The translations under genes and the position numbers were made by a program. From Sandaracinus sp. (GTDB lineage Bacteria; Myxococcota_A; Polyangia; Polyangiales; Houyiibacteriaceae): a stretch of 31,741 nt of DNA. The notes beneath the pieces are model-generated. The model was given only the letters and a program-made list of their open reading frames with translations. It searched no databases and was not told where the DNA came from. The stretch is taken from contig JACKEH010000052.1 of assembly GCA_020633125.1 (NCBI GenBank), positions 1-31,741 on the forward strand. The letters are read 5' to 3'. This document shows, in pieces, positions 23,623-31,371 of the stretch (positions are counted from its first letter, which is position 1; each line of letters begins with the position of its first letter).

Positions 23623-24558
23623 ATGTCCTCCGCGGTCTCCGTCGCACAGCCGCTCGTGCACGAGCTCCACGCCACCCTCCTCGCGCTCGACGCCGCGCGC
23701 TTCCGAGACGCCAAACGCGCGGAGCTCGCGAGCCGGCTCCAGGCGCTCCGGGACCGCCTGAGCCAGGCCGCCGCGTCGAGCGAGCTCGGCGACACGGCCC
23801 GCGCGCGTTTCGCCGAGATCGCGGAGCACCTGCGCTCGCAGCTTCCCGACGTGTCCGAAGCCCGCGAACGCTGGATGCGGTTCCGCGACGAGCTCCAGCC
23901 GCGTTACGAAGCGCTGCTCGTCGCCCTCCGCGAGCACGCGGTCCACGCGCCGAGCCTGCGCCCGACCAACTACGTCCGAAACGTCTTCCACGTCGGAAAC
24001 GCCCTCGGCGTCGTCGCGCTGCTCGTCTTCTTGCCGAGCCCGTGGCTCATCCCGCTCGCGAGCGCCTTCTTCGGCCTCGCGGTCTTTCTCGAGACCTCGC
24101 GACGCGTCTCGGCCCGTTGGAACGACGTGCTGATGAAGCTCTTCGGGCCGGTCGCCCACCCCTACGAGCACTACCGCGTGAACAGCGCGAGCTGGTACGT
24201 GGGCGCGCTCTTCGTGCTCGCCTGGATGCAACGCCCGATGGTCGCCGCCGTGGGCGTGGGCGTGCTCGGCCTCGCGGATCCGGCGGCCTCGATCGTCGGA
24301 CGGCGCTTCGGTCGGCACAAGCTCATCCACGGCCGCACCCTCGAAGGCACCACGACCTTCGCGATCGTCGGCGCGCTCGTCGCCGCCGCCGTGCTGATCG
24401 GCTTCGGCACCCCGATCGTGACCGCCCTCGTCGTCGCCCTCGTGTCTGGGGTGGCGGGCGCGCTCGCCGAGCTGTTGAGCCGCCGCATCGACGACAACTT
24501 CTCGGTGCCCGTGCTCACCGCCGCGGCAGCGTGGGGCGTCCTCTCCCTCTTCGGGTGA
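23623..24558 (+). CDS. SEC59/phytol-kinase-like membrane protein
   Basis: 311 residues. Residues 1-105 form a soluble helical region, likely coiled coil. The rest has about six to seven membrane helices. The loop GLADPAASIVGRRFGRHKLIHGRTLEGTTTFAIVG (about 223-257) matches the CTP-binding signature of the dolichol/phytol/diacylglycerol kinase family, where CTP phosphorylates a polyprenol or lipid alcohol. The catalytic details differ among members, so the substrate is unknown; an isoprenoid or lipid alcohol is likely. The next gene starts five bases after the stop, so they form an operon. Confidence 0.82.
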   Translation: MSSAVSVAQPLVHELHATLLALDAARFRDAKRAELASRLQALRDRLSQAAASSELGDTARARFAEIAEHLRSQLPDVSEARERWMRFRDELQPRYEALLVALREHAVHAPSLRPTNYVRNVFHVGNALGVVALLVFLPSPWLIPLASAFFGLAVFLETSRRVSARWNDVLMKLFGPVAHPYEHYRVNSASWYVGALFVLAWMQRPMVAAVGVGVLGLADPAASIVGRRFGRHKLIHGRTLEGTTTFAIVGALVAAAVLIGFGTPIVTALVVALVSGVAGALAELLSRRIDDNFSVPVLTAAAAWGVLSLFG

Positions 24559-24563
24559 GCCCG

Positions 24564-25643
24564 ATGGGCCTGTCGCTAAGAACGCTCGGCTCGTTCGTCG
24601 CGGTGTGCTGCGCGCTGCTCGCGTGCGGCGGAGACGCCCCGACGGCGCCACGCTTCGAGCCCCCCGAGCTCGGCTCGTTGCCCACACGCGTCTCGGAGCG
24701 TCGTTGCCTCGTCGGCGTCGAGAGCGGCGCACCCCCTCCCCCGCGCCTCTCGGAGACCGGCTGCTTCACGAGCGTCGTGCCGCTGGTCGCGACGGACGAG
24801 CTCGTGCCTTTCGCCGTCGTCTCGCCGCTCTTCTCGGACGAGACGCACAAGTCCCGTTGGCTCGCGATTCCTCCGGGTCAGCGCGCGGATTGGTACGACG
24901 ACGGCACCCTCGACGTCCCCGTCGGCAGTGTCTTGGCGAAACGTTTCGCGAGCGAGGACGGTGCGCTCGAGCTTCGCTTCTCCGTTCGCGCGGAGACGGG
25001 CTTCGTCTTCTTCACCTACCGCTTCGAAGGCGACGACGCGCGCCTGCTCGAAGGCCAAGAGACCACCGACTTCGCGTTGCCCGACGGCCGCGAAGCGCAC
25101 TACGTCTTTCCCGCCCGCGAGACCTGCCGCACCTGCCACGGCGAGGTCGGTGTGCTCGGCCCGAGCGTCGCGCAGCTCACGATGCCGGTGCGCTACGACG
25201 GCGTGCTCCGACCGCAGCTGGACGCGCTGACCGCGCTCGGCCTCGTCGCGCCCCGACCCGACGCGGTCGGCATGCCGAGCCCGCTGGACACGGAAGCGCC
25301 GCTCGAAGCCCGCGCGCGCGCCTACCTGCACGCGAACTGCGGGCATTGCCACCGACCGGGGGGCTTCGCGCCCGTCGGCCTCACGCTCGATTTGCGCTGG
25401 TCGACGCCGACCGAAGCGACCCAGACCGTCTGTGTGCCGACGCAATTCGCGGCCACGGCAGGCGAAGGCATGCGCATCGACCCGGCGTACCCGGACGCCT
25501 CCGTGATCGTGCGCCGCATGCGCGCCCTCGGCGGCGACTTCCCGGGGCCGATGCCGCCGGTCGGTCGCTCGGTGGTCGACGAGCACGCGGCGCAGCTGGT
25601 GCGCGAGTGGGCGGCGAGCCTCGACGCCTCGCTCTGCCCTTGA
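24564..25643 (+). CDS. Dihaem c-type cytochrome lipoprotein, SO2930-like
   Basis: 359 residues. The lipoprotein signal (FVAVCCALLAC, Cys21) is followed by a domain with wording of the SO2930/HNE_0200 family (LSETGCFTSVVPLVA, VSPLFSDETHKSRWLAIPPG, LDVPVGSVLAKRF). There are two haem c sites: CRTCH (C188-H192) and CGHCH (C259-H263). MPPVGRS near the C-terminus may supply a distal Met. It should be exported, lipid-anchored and involved in electron transfer, although its redox partner is unknown. It is translated just after the SEC59-like gene. The family call is good; the physiological role is open. Confidence 0.88.
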   Translation: MGLSLRTLGSFVAVCCALLACGGDAPTAPRFEPPELGSLPTRVSERRCLVGVESGAPPPPRLSETGCFTSVVPLVATDELVPFAVVSPLFSDETHKSRWLAIPPGQRADWYDDGTLDVPVGSVLAKRFASEDGALELRFSVRAETGFVFFTYRFEGDDARLLEGQETTDFALPDGREAHYVFPARETCRTCHGEVGVLGPSVAQLTMPVRYDGVLRPQLDALTALGLVAPRPDAVGMPSPLDTEAPLEARARAYLHANCGHCHRPGGFAPVGLTLDLRWSTPTEATQTVCVPTQFAATAGEGMRIDPAYPDASVIVRRMRALGGDFPGPMPPVGRSVVDEHAAQLVREWAASLDASLCP

Positions 25644-25680
25644 GCCCGCTCCCGGCCAAGCCGACGCGCCTCGCCGCACG

Positions 25681-26547
25681 TCAGGCGCGTTCGGCGTGAA
25701 GCCCGAGCGCCTCGAGCACCAAGCCGAGCTTTCGTTCGCGCACCGGATCGCCCGCGACCTCGACGGCGGCCTCACGAAGGCGCCGACGGGTCTCGTCGAT
25801 GCGCGAGAGCCAAAGCGCGAGGGTGCCGGGACGATCGGAGTTGTTGGTGTCGTCCGGCGCCCCTTCGACACGCGCGAAGAGGAAATACGTCGTGCGTCGC
25901 ACGAGATCGACCGGCACCGTCGTGAAGCTCTCGAGCGCCTGCGCGATGCCCCACGTGAGCGCGTCGCTCACCGCGGCTTGAAGGCGTCCGCGCTCGTCTT
26001 CCAAGAGCACCGGCGCCGCCCCGTGCCGCGTCTTGTTCCGTAGCTCCTCCGCGTGATGAAGCACCTTGCGGTAGAGGCGGCTGGGCGTGCGCCCCTCTTG
26101 GCCACGCTCGGGCCGAAGGCGCGGCGGCACCACCGGCAACACGTTCCACACGAGCGGCGCGAGCGCGGGATCGTGACGGGTCAGCGTCTGCAACGCCGCC
26201 GCCCCGGTGGTCTGGTAGGTGAGCGTTCCGTCGTGCACCACGCCCTCCGGACCGAGGTGACCTTGGTGGTAGTAGAGCGCCTCGACGTCCCGCGGCTCGA
26301 GACCCGTCGCGGCCATCAGCGCCGGCACCATCCAGAGGTTCACGACGGGGCGAGGCAGCCGAATCCAGCCGACGTGTTCGCTGCTTTCCCCGAAGACGCG
26401 TGGACAGAGCAGGCCCGCCGGAACCGGGCTGGCGTCGGAGAGCACCAGACCTCGCTCGCGCACCTCGCCTTCGTCGCGCGCCGAGAGCTCGGAAGGCAGA
26501 CGCGCACGGGTCTTCCATCCGGCGAGCTCGAGTCCGTAGGGATCCAC
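25681..26547 (-). CDS. Stand-alone RNA polymerase beta' clamp-like protein, zinc ribbon and catalytic domain absent
   Basis: 288 residues from GTG 26547. The first 200 residues follow the order of the N-terminus of RpoC: a GEV segment near 27-29 (EGEVRERG), GLLCPRVFGE (45-54, cf. GLFCARIFGP), HVGWIRLPRPVVNLW (58-72, cf. RMGHIELASPTAHIW), PRDVEALYYHQGHL (85-98), TTGAAALQTL (113-122), WNVLPVVPPRLRP (134-146, cf. LTVLPVLPPDLRP), SRLYRKVLHHAEELR (156-170) and LLEDERGRLQAAVSDAL (181-197). The whole zinc ribbon between GLFC and the HIEL block is missing, and the protein ends before the active-site (NADFDGD) domain. Residues 200-288 match nothing I recognise. It may bind RNA polymerase or mimic its clamp. 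The fold is an inference from motif order. Confidence 0.85.
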   Translation of the reverse strand: MDPYGLELAGWKTRARLPSELSARDEGEVRERGLVLSDASPVPAGLLCPRVFGESSEHVGWIRLPRPVVNLWMVPALMAATGLEPRDVEALYYHQGHLGPEGVVHDGTLTYQTTGAAALQTLTRHDPALAPLVWNVLPVVPPRLRPERGQEGRTPSRLYRKVLHHAEELRNKTRHGAAPVLLEDERGRLQAAVSDALTWGIAQALESFTTVPVDLVRRTTYFLFARVEGAPDDTNNSDRPGTLALWLSRIDETRRRLREAAVEVAGDPVRERKLGLVLEALGLHAERA

Positions 26548-26595
26548 GGCGCGAGTCTACCGGCTGCGTCGTCGGGGGCAGCCGCGAAGTGCGTG

Positions 26596-26815
26596 CCTTC
26601 GAAGAAGCGCGCCCGAGTTCGCGCAACACGCCTTCGAAGAAGCGCGCCCGTTCGCGCAGTACCCCTTGGCAGAAGCGCGCCCGAGTTCGCGCAACACGAA
26701 GAAGCGCGCCCGTTCGCGCGTACCCCTTGGAAGAAGCGCGCCCGAGTTCGCGCAACACGCCTTCGAAGAAGCGCGCCCGAGTCCGCGCAGCACGCCTTCG
26801 ACGAAGCGCACCCGA
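26596..26815. repeat. About 35-bp tandem array at the histidine kinase stop codon
   Basis: Seven units of CCTTCGAAGAAGCGCGCCCGAGTTCGCGCAACACG type, two of them shortened (lacking GA and/or with TACC instead of ACACG). The rightmost unit overlaps the last codons of the kinase gene (stop at 26817-26819), and the units resemble a degenerate copy of them. It fills most of the gap 26548-26816, which holds no gene. Every unit contains GCGCGCC..GTTCGCGC, a short palindrome. Confidence 0.88.
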
Positions 26816-26816
26816 G

Positions 26817-28403
26817 TCAGCGCATCACGTCTTCGAGCACCGCACGCAGCTCCGACAAGCGGTAGGGCTTCGGCAAGAAGCGGGTGCGCTTGTCGAGCGC
26901 GGTCGGCGCGCCGACGTCGAAGCCGCTCGTCATCACCACCGGCAGCGCCGGCCAGCGCTCGCGAAGCCGCGCCATGGTGTCGGCGCCGCCGAGCACGGGC
27001 ATCGTCCGATCGAGCAGGACCATCGCGACCGTGGCGTGGTGGGTCTCGAGCAACGCGAGCGCCTCGGCGCCGTTGTCCGCCGCCAAGGTCGTGAAGCCGA
27101 GGTGCTGCAACATCGCGCACGCCGCCTCTCGCACCGCCGCCTCGTCGTCGACCACGAGCGCCACGCCCTGACCACGCCACACGCTGGGCGCGGGCGCGCT
27201 CGGTCGTGCCGGTGTCTGTTCGTCGCACGCGGGGAAGACGAGCAAGAACGACGTGCCTGCTCCCGGCGCCGACCGCACGTGAATCGCGCCCTCGTGCCCT
27301 CGCACGATGCCCATCACCGCCGAGAGCCCGAGCCCACGCCCCGTCGCCTTCGTGGTGAAGAAGGGCTCGAAGAGACGCGTGCGCGCGTCGTCGTCCATGC
27401 CGCAACCGTCGTCGGAGACCTCGAGGACGACCTTCTCGCCGGCGGGGACGTCGGCGCACGCCTCCCAGGCCGGCCCGAGCTCCCGACGCACCGAGACGCG
27501 CAGCGAGCCGGACGCCTCGCCGAGCGCGTCGGACGCGTTGGTGACGAGGTTCAGCACGATCTGTTGGAGCTGCGCGCGGTCGCCGCACATCGCGGGCACG
27601 TCCGGCTCGACGTCGATCTGAAGCTGCGCGTTCTTGCTGACGAGCACGCGAAGCATGCCGAACATCGAACGCGCGAGCTCGCCGAGATCGAGCGGCTCGA
27701 CCACGAGCTGCCCTCGTCCCGTGTACGCGAGCAGCTGCCGCGTGAACTCCGCGGCGCGAAGCGAGAGCGCCTCGATCTCACGAAGGTGCTCGAGCGCGCG
27801 GGCAGGGTTCGCCGTGACGGCGAGCTGCGCGAGCTGCGTCTGACCGAGGATGCCGGTCAGCAAGTTGTTGAAGTCGTGCGCGACGCCGCCCGCGAGCACA
27901 CCGAGGCTCTCGAGCTTCTGCGCGTGAAGGAGCTGACGCTCGAGCTCCTGCTTCTCGACCTGCGCTTGCACACGCGAGGTCACGTCGATGACGTAGCCGA
28001 GGTAATGCGTCGCGTGCCCGTCCTCGTCGCGGAGGATGCGCGTGAAGTCGTAGAGCCACCGGATGGATCCGTCGGCGCGACGAATGCGGTAGGGCTCGTG
28101 CTCGAAGGTGCTCAGGCCGGCGTTCGTCGCCGCGACGACCTCTTCTTGAACCCGCGCGAGGTCCTCCGGCGCGACGCAGTCGGCGTACGCGACGCGTCCT
28201 TCGAGGAAGGCCTCCGCGGAGTGCCCGAAGACCTCCAGCACGTTCAGCGTGCAGAGCTCGACGGGCCAGCCCGGGTCGTTCCGCCAACGGAAAACGACGA
28301 CCGGACCGTGGATGAACACGGAGCGGGCGAGCTCGTCTTGCGTCAGCTCTTGCACCTCCGGAGGAGAGCACGCACCGCCGCATCGCGCATGCTCGGCGGG
28401 CAC
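26817..28403 (-). CDS. PAS-containing hybrid histidine kinase
   Basis: 528 residues. The start GTG 28403 is chosen because GGAAGGA lies about ten bases upstream. An N-terminal PAS/PAC domain (about 30-150: YRIRRADGSIRWLYDFTRI, YLGYVIDVT) is followed by a HisKA domain with H176 (GGVAHDFNN). The ATPase domain has N-box NLVTNASDAL, DDGCGMD, FEPFFTTK and GRGLGLS. The C-terminal receiver has VVDDE, phospho-acceptor D465 (LLDRTMP) and a conserved Lys (LPKPY). There is no membrane segment, so it is a cytoplasmic sensor. A partner regulator is not adjacent. The frame stays open 1.3 kb further upstream, but that part is antisense to the lipoprotein pair. Confidence 0.94.
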   Translation of the reverse strand: MPAEHARCGGACSPPEVQELTQDELARSVFIHGPVVVFRWRNDPGWPVELCTLNVLEVFGHSAEAFLEGRVAYADCVAPEDLARVQEEVVAATNAGLSTFEHEPYRIRRADGSIRWLYDFTRILRDEDGHATHYLGYVIDVTSRVQAQVEKQELERQLLHAQKLESLGVLAGGVAHDFNNLLTGILGQTQLAQLAVTANPARALEHLREIEALSLRAAEFTRQLLAYTGRGQLVVEPLDLGELARSMFGMLRVLVSKNAQLQIDVEPDVPAMCGDRAQLQQIVLNLVTNASDALGEASGSLRVSVRRELGPAWEACADVPAGEKVVLEVSDDGCGMDDDARTRLFEPFFTTKATGRGLGLSAVMGIVRGHEGAIHVRSAPGAGTSFLLVFPACDEQTPARPSAPAPSVWRGQGVALVVDDEAAVREAACAMLQHLGFTTLAADNGAEALALLETHHATVAMVLLDRTMPVLGGADTMARLRERWPALPVVMTSGFDVGAPTALDKRTRFLPKPYRLSELRAVLEDVMR

Positions 28404-28691
28404 GAATGAAGAGTCCTTCCCGGCTCGATCCGCCAAACGGGGACGGCCGCTTGCCGAAGGCTCGCAAGCGGTACGCGGGCGCTCGGACGACTGGGCTCGC
28501 GAGGGGCGGCCTGCGCGGAATCTCGGGCTCCCCGAGGGGATCCACGCGGGGGGTCGAGGGCGCGGCGCGTGAGAACGCGCGTCACGCGGCACCGCTTCAC
28601 GGACTCGTCGTCGCGTCGACCGCCCGGGGTCTCGGAACGAGCCGATGCAGAAGTCGGCGCGCGACAGCAGAAAATGGCACCATCCGCCGCG
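28404..28691. other. Divergent intergenic region
   Basis: I see no gene or clear motif in these 288 bases between the kinase and the PDZ lipoprotein. They probably hold both promoters, but no sigma-factor consensus stands out. Confidence 0.4.
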
Positions 28692-29444
28692 ATGCGCGCC
28701 CTTCTGATCCTCGTGGCTTGTCTCGCCGGCTTCGGCTGCGCTTACCCGCGCCGCTCGACCTCGCTCTGCCCGGCCACGACCGACGCTCGCCCTGCACCCA
28801 ACGACATCTGGCGCCTCGCGTTCTCGACCGCGGTGATCCCGCCTCGGCAACGCGGCGATCAGCCCTGGGACGAGGACGGCACACCGCCCGACGTCTTCGT
28901 GCGTGTCTACCGCGGCGACGAGCTCTTGTTCGAGAGCGAGCCGGTCGAGGGGCTTCAGCCCGTGCTCGAAGCGACGACGCCGAACCTTCACCTTCCGTCG
29001 AACACCGAGTCGCGCATCGAGCTCTGGGACGCGGACGGCGTGATGCCCACCGTGATCGGCATCTGGCACGGCCAAGGCTTGCCCTCCGGCGCCATGGAAG
29101 ACGGCGACACGCGCATCATGCTCGACGGCAACGCGACCGTCGGATTCCGCGTGCTCTCGCCCGAAGCCTCGCGAGGTGCGGGCATCCCGAACTACGAAGT
29201 GCGTCGCAAGGAGCTTCGCTTGATCGAGGTGCTCGAGCACTCGCCGGCCGGACGCGCCGGTCTCGTGCCGGGTGATGCGATCCTCGCCATCGGCGGTGAG
29301 TCGGTGGAAGACCTCGGCGAAGCACGCGCGGCCGGGGCGCTCTCGCGGGCATGCTCCGAGGCGACACGCCTGACGGTGCGCCGCGCCGACGGCCGCGTCG
29401 AAGACCTCGTGCTCGACCGCGGCTTCGTCTGGACCGCGCTCTGA
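28692..29444 (+). CDS. C2-like plus PDZ lipoprotein
   Basis: 250 residues from ATG 28692, where the lipoprotein signal begins (MRALLILVACLAGFGC, Cys16); an in-frame ATG at 28674 is equally possible. Residues about 30-145 resemble a C2 domain: PPDVFVRVYRGDELLFES, then IELWDADG.MPTVIGIW with Asp residues where C2 domains bind Ca2+. Residues about 170-245 are a PDZ domain (LIEVLEHSPAGRAGLVPGDAILAIGGESVEDL). The combination suggests a membrane- or Ca2+-linked scaffold at the outer membrane. No protease domain is present. The next gene follows after 11 bases. Confidence 0.82.
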   Translation: MRALLILVACLAGFGCAYPRRSTSLCPATTDARPAPNDIWRLAFSTAVIPPRQRGDQPWDEDGTPPDVFVRVYRGDELLFESEPVEGLQPVLEATTPNLHLPSNTESRIELWDADGVMPTVIGIWHGQGLPSGAMEDGDTRIMLDGNATVGFRVLSPEASRGAGIPNYEVRRKELRLIEVLEHSPAGRAGLVPGDAILAIGGESVEDLGEARAAGALSRACSEATRLTVRRADGRVEDLVLDRGFVWTAL

Positions 29445-29455
29445 CCGCGTCGCTC

Positions 29456-30061
29456 GTGCGTCGTTCGCTCCTCCACGCCGGCCTCCTCGTCGGCTTCGTC
29501 GGGCTCTTCGGCAGCTTCGCGTCGCCGGCGCGGGCCGACGTGCAGTGGTCGTCGCGCCTCGGCTTCGGCTTCGGCGCCGCCATGGGCGACCTCGAGCGTG
29601 CGTTCGTCTACGAGAACACGATCCGTGTCGAAGCCCTCTTCGGCGGCCGCGGCGACGAGCACGTCCGCGTCGGTCCGGCGATCGATCTCCGCACCCGAAC
29701 CTTTCGCAGCGCCGAAGGCTCGGCGGGCCTCGGCCTCCTGCTCCCGATCGCACGCGGCTACCCGATCGTGCTCACCGCGACCGCGGGCTACGCGTTTCGA
29801 AAGAACGACGTGCTCGCGGGCTGGGAAGACGGACCGATCTTCGTCGGCACCGCGGCGTGGGGCTACCGCAGCTACGACTTCCACGATCACTACCAGATCG
29901 GCTTCCACGTCTTCGTCTCGTCGCGCGTGCACCTCGACCAGGTCTCGCGTTGGGAGCTGACGGCCGGCATCGAGCTCGACCTCGAGATGCTCTTCGTGGT
30001 GCCCGCGCGATTCTTCGTGTCGCTCTTCCGACGCGGCCCGCCCGACGAGCCCGAGGAGTAG
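29456..30061 (+). CDS. Exported beta-rich (possible outer-membrane barrel) protein
   Basis: 201 residues from GTG 29456, eleven bases after the lipoprotein stop. A signal peptide (LLHAGLLVGFVGLFGSFASPARA) leads to a mature protein of alternating beta strands (VQWSSRLGFGFGAAMG, RVGPAIDLRTRTF, AWGYRSYDFHDHYQIGFHVFVSS) that end near ELDLEMLFVVPARFFVSLFRR. This is the pattern of a small outer-membrane barrel, but the count of strands is uncertain. An upstream ATG would overlap the previous gene by about 90 bases and lacks a signal. No family is recognised. Confidence 0.78.
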   Translation: MRRSLLHAGLLVGFVGLFGSFASPARADVQWSSRLGFGFGAAMGDLERAFVYENTIRVEALFGGRGDEHVRVGPAIDLRTRTFRSAEGSAGLGLLLPIARGYPIVLTATAGYAFRKNDVLAGWEDGPIFVGTAAWGYRSYDFHDHYQIGFHVFVSSRVHLDQVSRWELTAGIELDLEMLFVVPARFFVSLFRRGPPDEPEE

Positions 30062-30200
30062 CCGCGGTCCCCGTGGCGAGGTCTCGCTCTCCACGCGCGA
30101 GTCGTGTCCTACCGAGCTCACGACGCGACCTCCCACCCCACCCCACGCTCGCTCCCCCACTGCGTGTCGTTCTCATCCGGAAGCGAGAACGGGCACCCGA

Positions 30201-30262
30201 ACCGCGCTTCGCGCCTCGGAGGCCGAGGCAGAGTCGGCGCTTCGCGCCACCGCGTTTCGCAG
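30201..30262. repeat. Second copy of the 47-bp-type hairpin repeat
   Basis: ACCGCGCTTCGCGCC..GAGGCCGAGGCAGAGTCGGCGCTTCGCGCCACCGCG repeats the unit of the 17741-17995 array, including the GGCGC-TTC-GCGCC palindrome. It shows that the unit is dispersed, not local. Confidence 0.65.
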
Positions 30263-30364
30263 CCTCACGGCCTCACGGCTTCGCCGACACCGCGCGTCGC
30301 GCCACGAAGCCCACGAAACGCAGTCGAATCGCCACGTAGGCGAGCCTGAGAAGCGGGGGCGGCA

Positions 30365-30490
30365 GACCGACACGTCCGCCGCTCACACCACCGAGCTCAC
30401 ACCGCCCTGCGTGTCGCCTCGAAACCTCGTCGCCCGAACCGGACCGGCGTGTCCCGCGCGACCGACACGTCCGCCGCTCACACCACCGAG
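30365..30490. repeat. 31-bp perfect direct repeat
   Basis: GACCGACACGTCCGCCGCTC plus eleven more bases (ending ACCACCGAG) occurs at 30365-30395 and again at 30460-30490, 95 bases apart. The second copy runs into the 8-bp array, so the array seems to have grown from the end of one copy. Confidence 0.85.
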
Positions 30491-30572
30491 ACACCGAGAC
30501 ACCGAGACACCGAGACACCGAGACACCGAGACACCGAGACACCGAGACACCGAGACACCGAAGACACCGAGA
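30484..30572. repeat. 8-bp tandem array (CACCGAGA), about 11 units
   Basis: Nine perfect units followed by an interrupted tenth (CACCGAAG plus an extra base) and a final perfect unit. The 8-bp period is not a multiple of three and has no stop in any frame. It ends about 118 bases before the DUF2202 start codon. Array length could change spacing of upstream elements. Confidence 0.9.
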
Positions 30573-30690
30573 CCCTGCGACGCCCTGCAACGCCTCGCGC
30601 ATCAGATGCGACGCAAAGACAGATTGTCGCACCCAAAACCACAACAAAATCAGGATCTTTGACGGCCTCTGGTTTGCACTCTCGGCCACC

Positions 30691-31368
30691 ATGACTGCCA
30701 CCACCTCCCTGGTCGCCGGAGCGCTCGCCTTCTCGCTCGTTGCATGCGGCGGCTCCGTCCCCGAGACCGCGCACGCACAGCCCCGCGTCGACGACGCCTC
30801 GGCCGCGCTCGCGTTGGCGCGCGAGGAGAAGCTCGCGCGCGACGTCTACCGCACGCTCGGTCGCCGCTACCCGCTGCCGATCTTCGCGCACATCGCCGAA
30901 GCCGAGCAGCGCCACTTCGACGCCGTCGCCGCGTCGCTGCCGACCGAGACCCGCGAGGCCCTCGCCGCGTTGCCCGAAGGCCGCTTCGGCGACGCGGAGG
31001 TCGACGCGCTCTTCGCCGAGCTCGTCACGCAAGGCGAAGCGAACGAGCTCGCCGCGCTCGCCGTCGGCCTCCGCATCGAGGAGATGGACCTCGCCGACCT
31101 CGCCCACCACGAAGCGGCGCTCGACCCGGACGTGGTCGCCCACCTCGCGCGCGGATCACGCAACCACCTGCGCGCCTTCTTCCGGCAACACGAGGCCCGC
31201 GGCGGGAGCTACGTGGCGCGACACCTCACGCAAGACGAGCTCGAAGCGATCGCACGCTCGGAGCACGAGCGGGGTGGGGGACGTGGTCGCGGGCACGGCG
31301 GCGGGCGAGGCCGCGGGCACGGCGGCGGGCATGGTCAGGGCGGCGGTGAGTGCCGACACGGCGATTGA
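30691..31368 (+). CDS. DUF2202 ferritin-like lipoprotein with Gly/Arg/His tail
   Basis: 225 residues. The lipoprotein signal (LAFSLVAC, Cys19) is followed by a four-helix domain of DUF2202 type: ALAREEKLARDVYRTLGRRY, PIFAHIAEAEQRHFDAV and LRIEEMDLADLAHHEAAL. Repeated Glu/His pairs (E45/E46, E72/H75, E130/E131, H139/H140) resemble a ferritin-like di-metal site. The tail from about 194 is a low-complexity repeat of GRGRGHGGG ending in CRHGD, which could bind metals. It is probably an outer-membrane-linked ferritin-like protein. No upstream ribosome site is clear. The convergent PLP enzyme gene ends three bases later. Confidence 0.88.
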   Translation: MTATTSLVAGALAFSLVACGGSVPETAHAQPRVDDASAALALAREEKLARDVYRTLGRRYPLPIFAHIAEAEQRHFDAVAASLPTETREALAALPEGRFGDAEVDALFAELVTQGEANELAALAVGLRIEEMDLADLAHHEAALDPDVVAHLARGSRNHLRAFFRQHEARGGSYVARHLTQDELEAIARSEHERGGGRGRGHGGGRGRGHGGGHGQGGGECRHGD

Positions 31369-31371
31369 GAC

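Larger units (their letters stand above)
30062..30690. other. Repeat-filled gap upstream of the DUF2202 gene
   Basis: There is no gene in these 629 bases. They contain a copy of the 47-bp-type repeat (30201-30262), a 31-bp perfect direct repeat (30365-30395 and 30460-30490), the 8-bp array (30484-30572) and a low-GC block (30611-30670, CCCAAAACCACAACAAAATCAGGATC) that is the best promoter candidate for the next gene. Confidence 0.55.

Noticed and set aside
21717..23795. 692-codon open stretch on the minus strand
   Set aside because: It is antisense to the beta-propeller-like lipoprotein, Arg/His-rich and without recognisable domains; a GC-driven shadow.
25681..26547. True RNA polymerase beta' subunit or fragment of a split rpoC
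   Set aside because: It lacks the catalytic domain and zinc ribbon, has its own tail and intact frame, and no other rpoC part is nearby.
26596..26815. CRISPR-like array
   Set aside because: Units are contiguous with no unique spacers, two are truncated, and no cas genes are nearby.
28404..29753. Upstream continuation of the histidine kinase frame on the minus strand (to 29753)
   Set aside because: Composition is Arg/Ala-rich, antisense to a clear lipoprotein pair, and has no domain. The kinase start at 28403 has a ribosome site.
30484..30572. Repeat-containing coding region (RHRDTETP-type or GVSVSRCL-type peptides)
   Set aside because: All six frames are open only because the 8-bp unit lacks stops; there is no start signal or flanking protein-like sequence.
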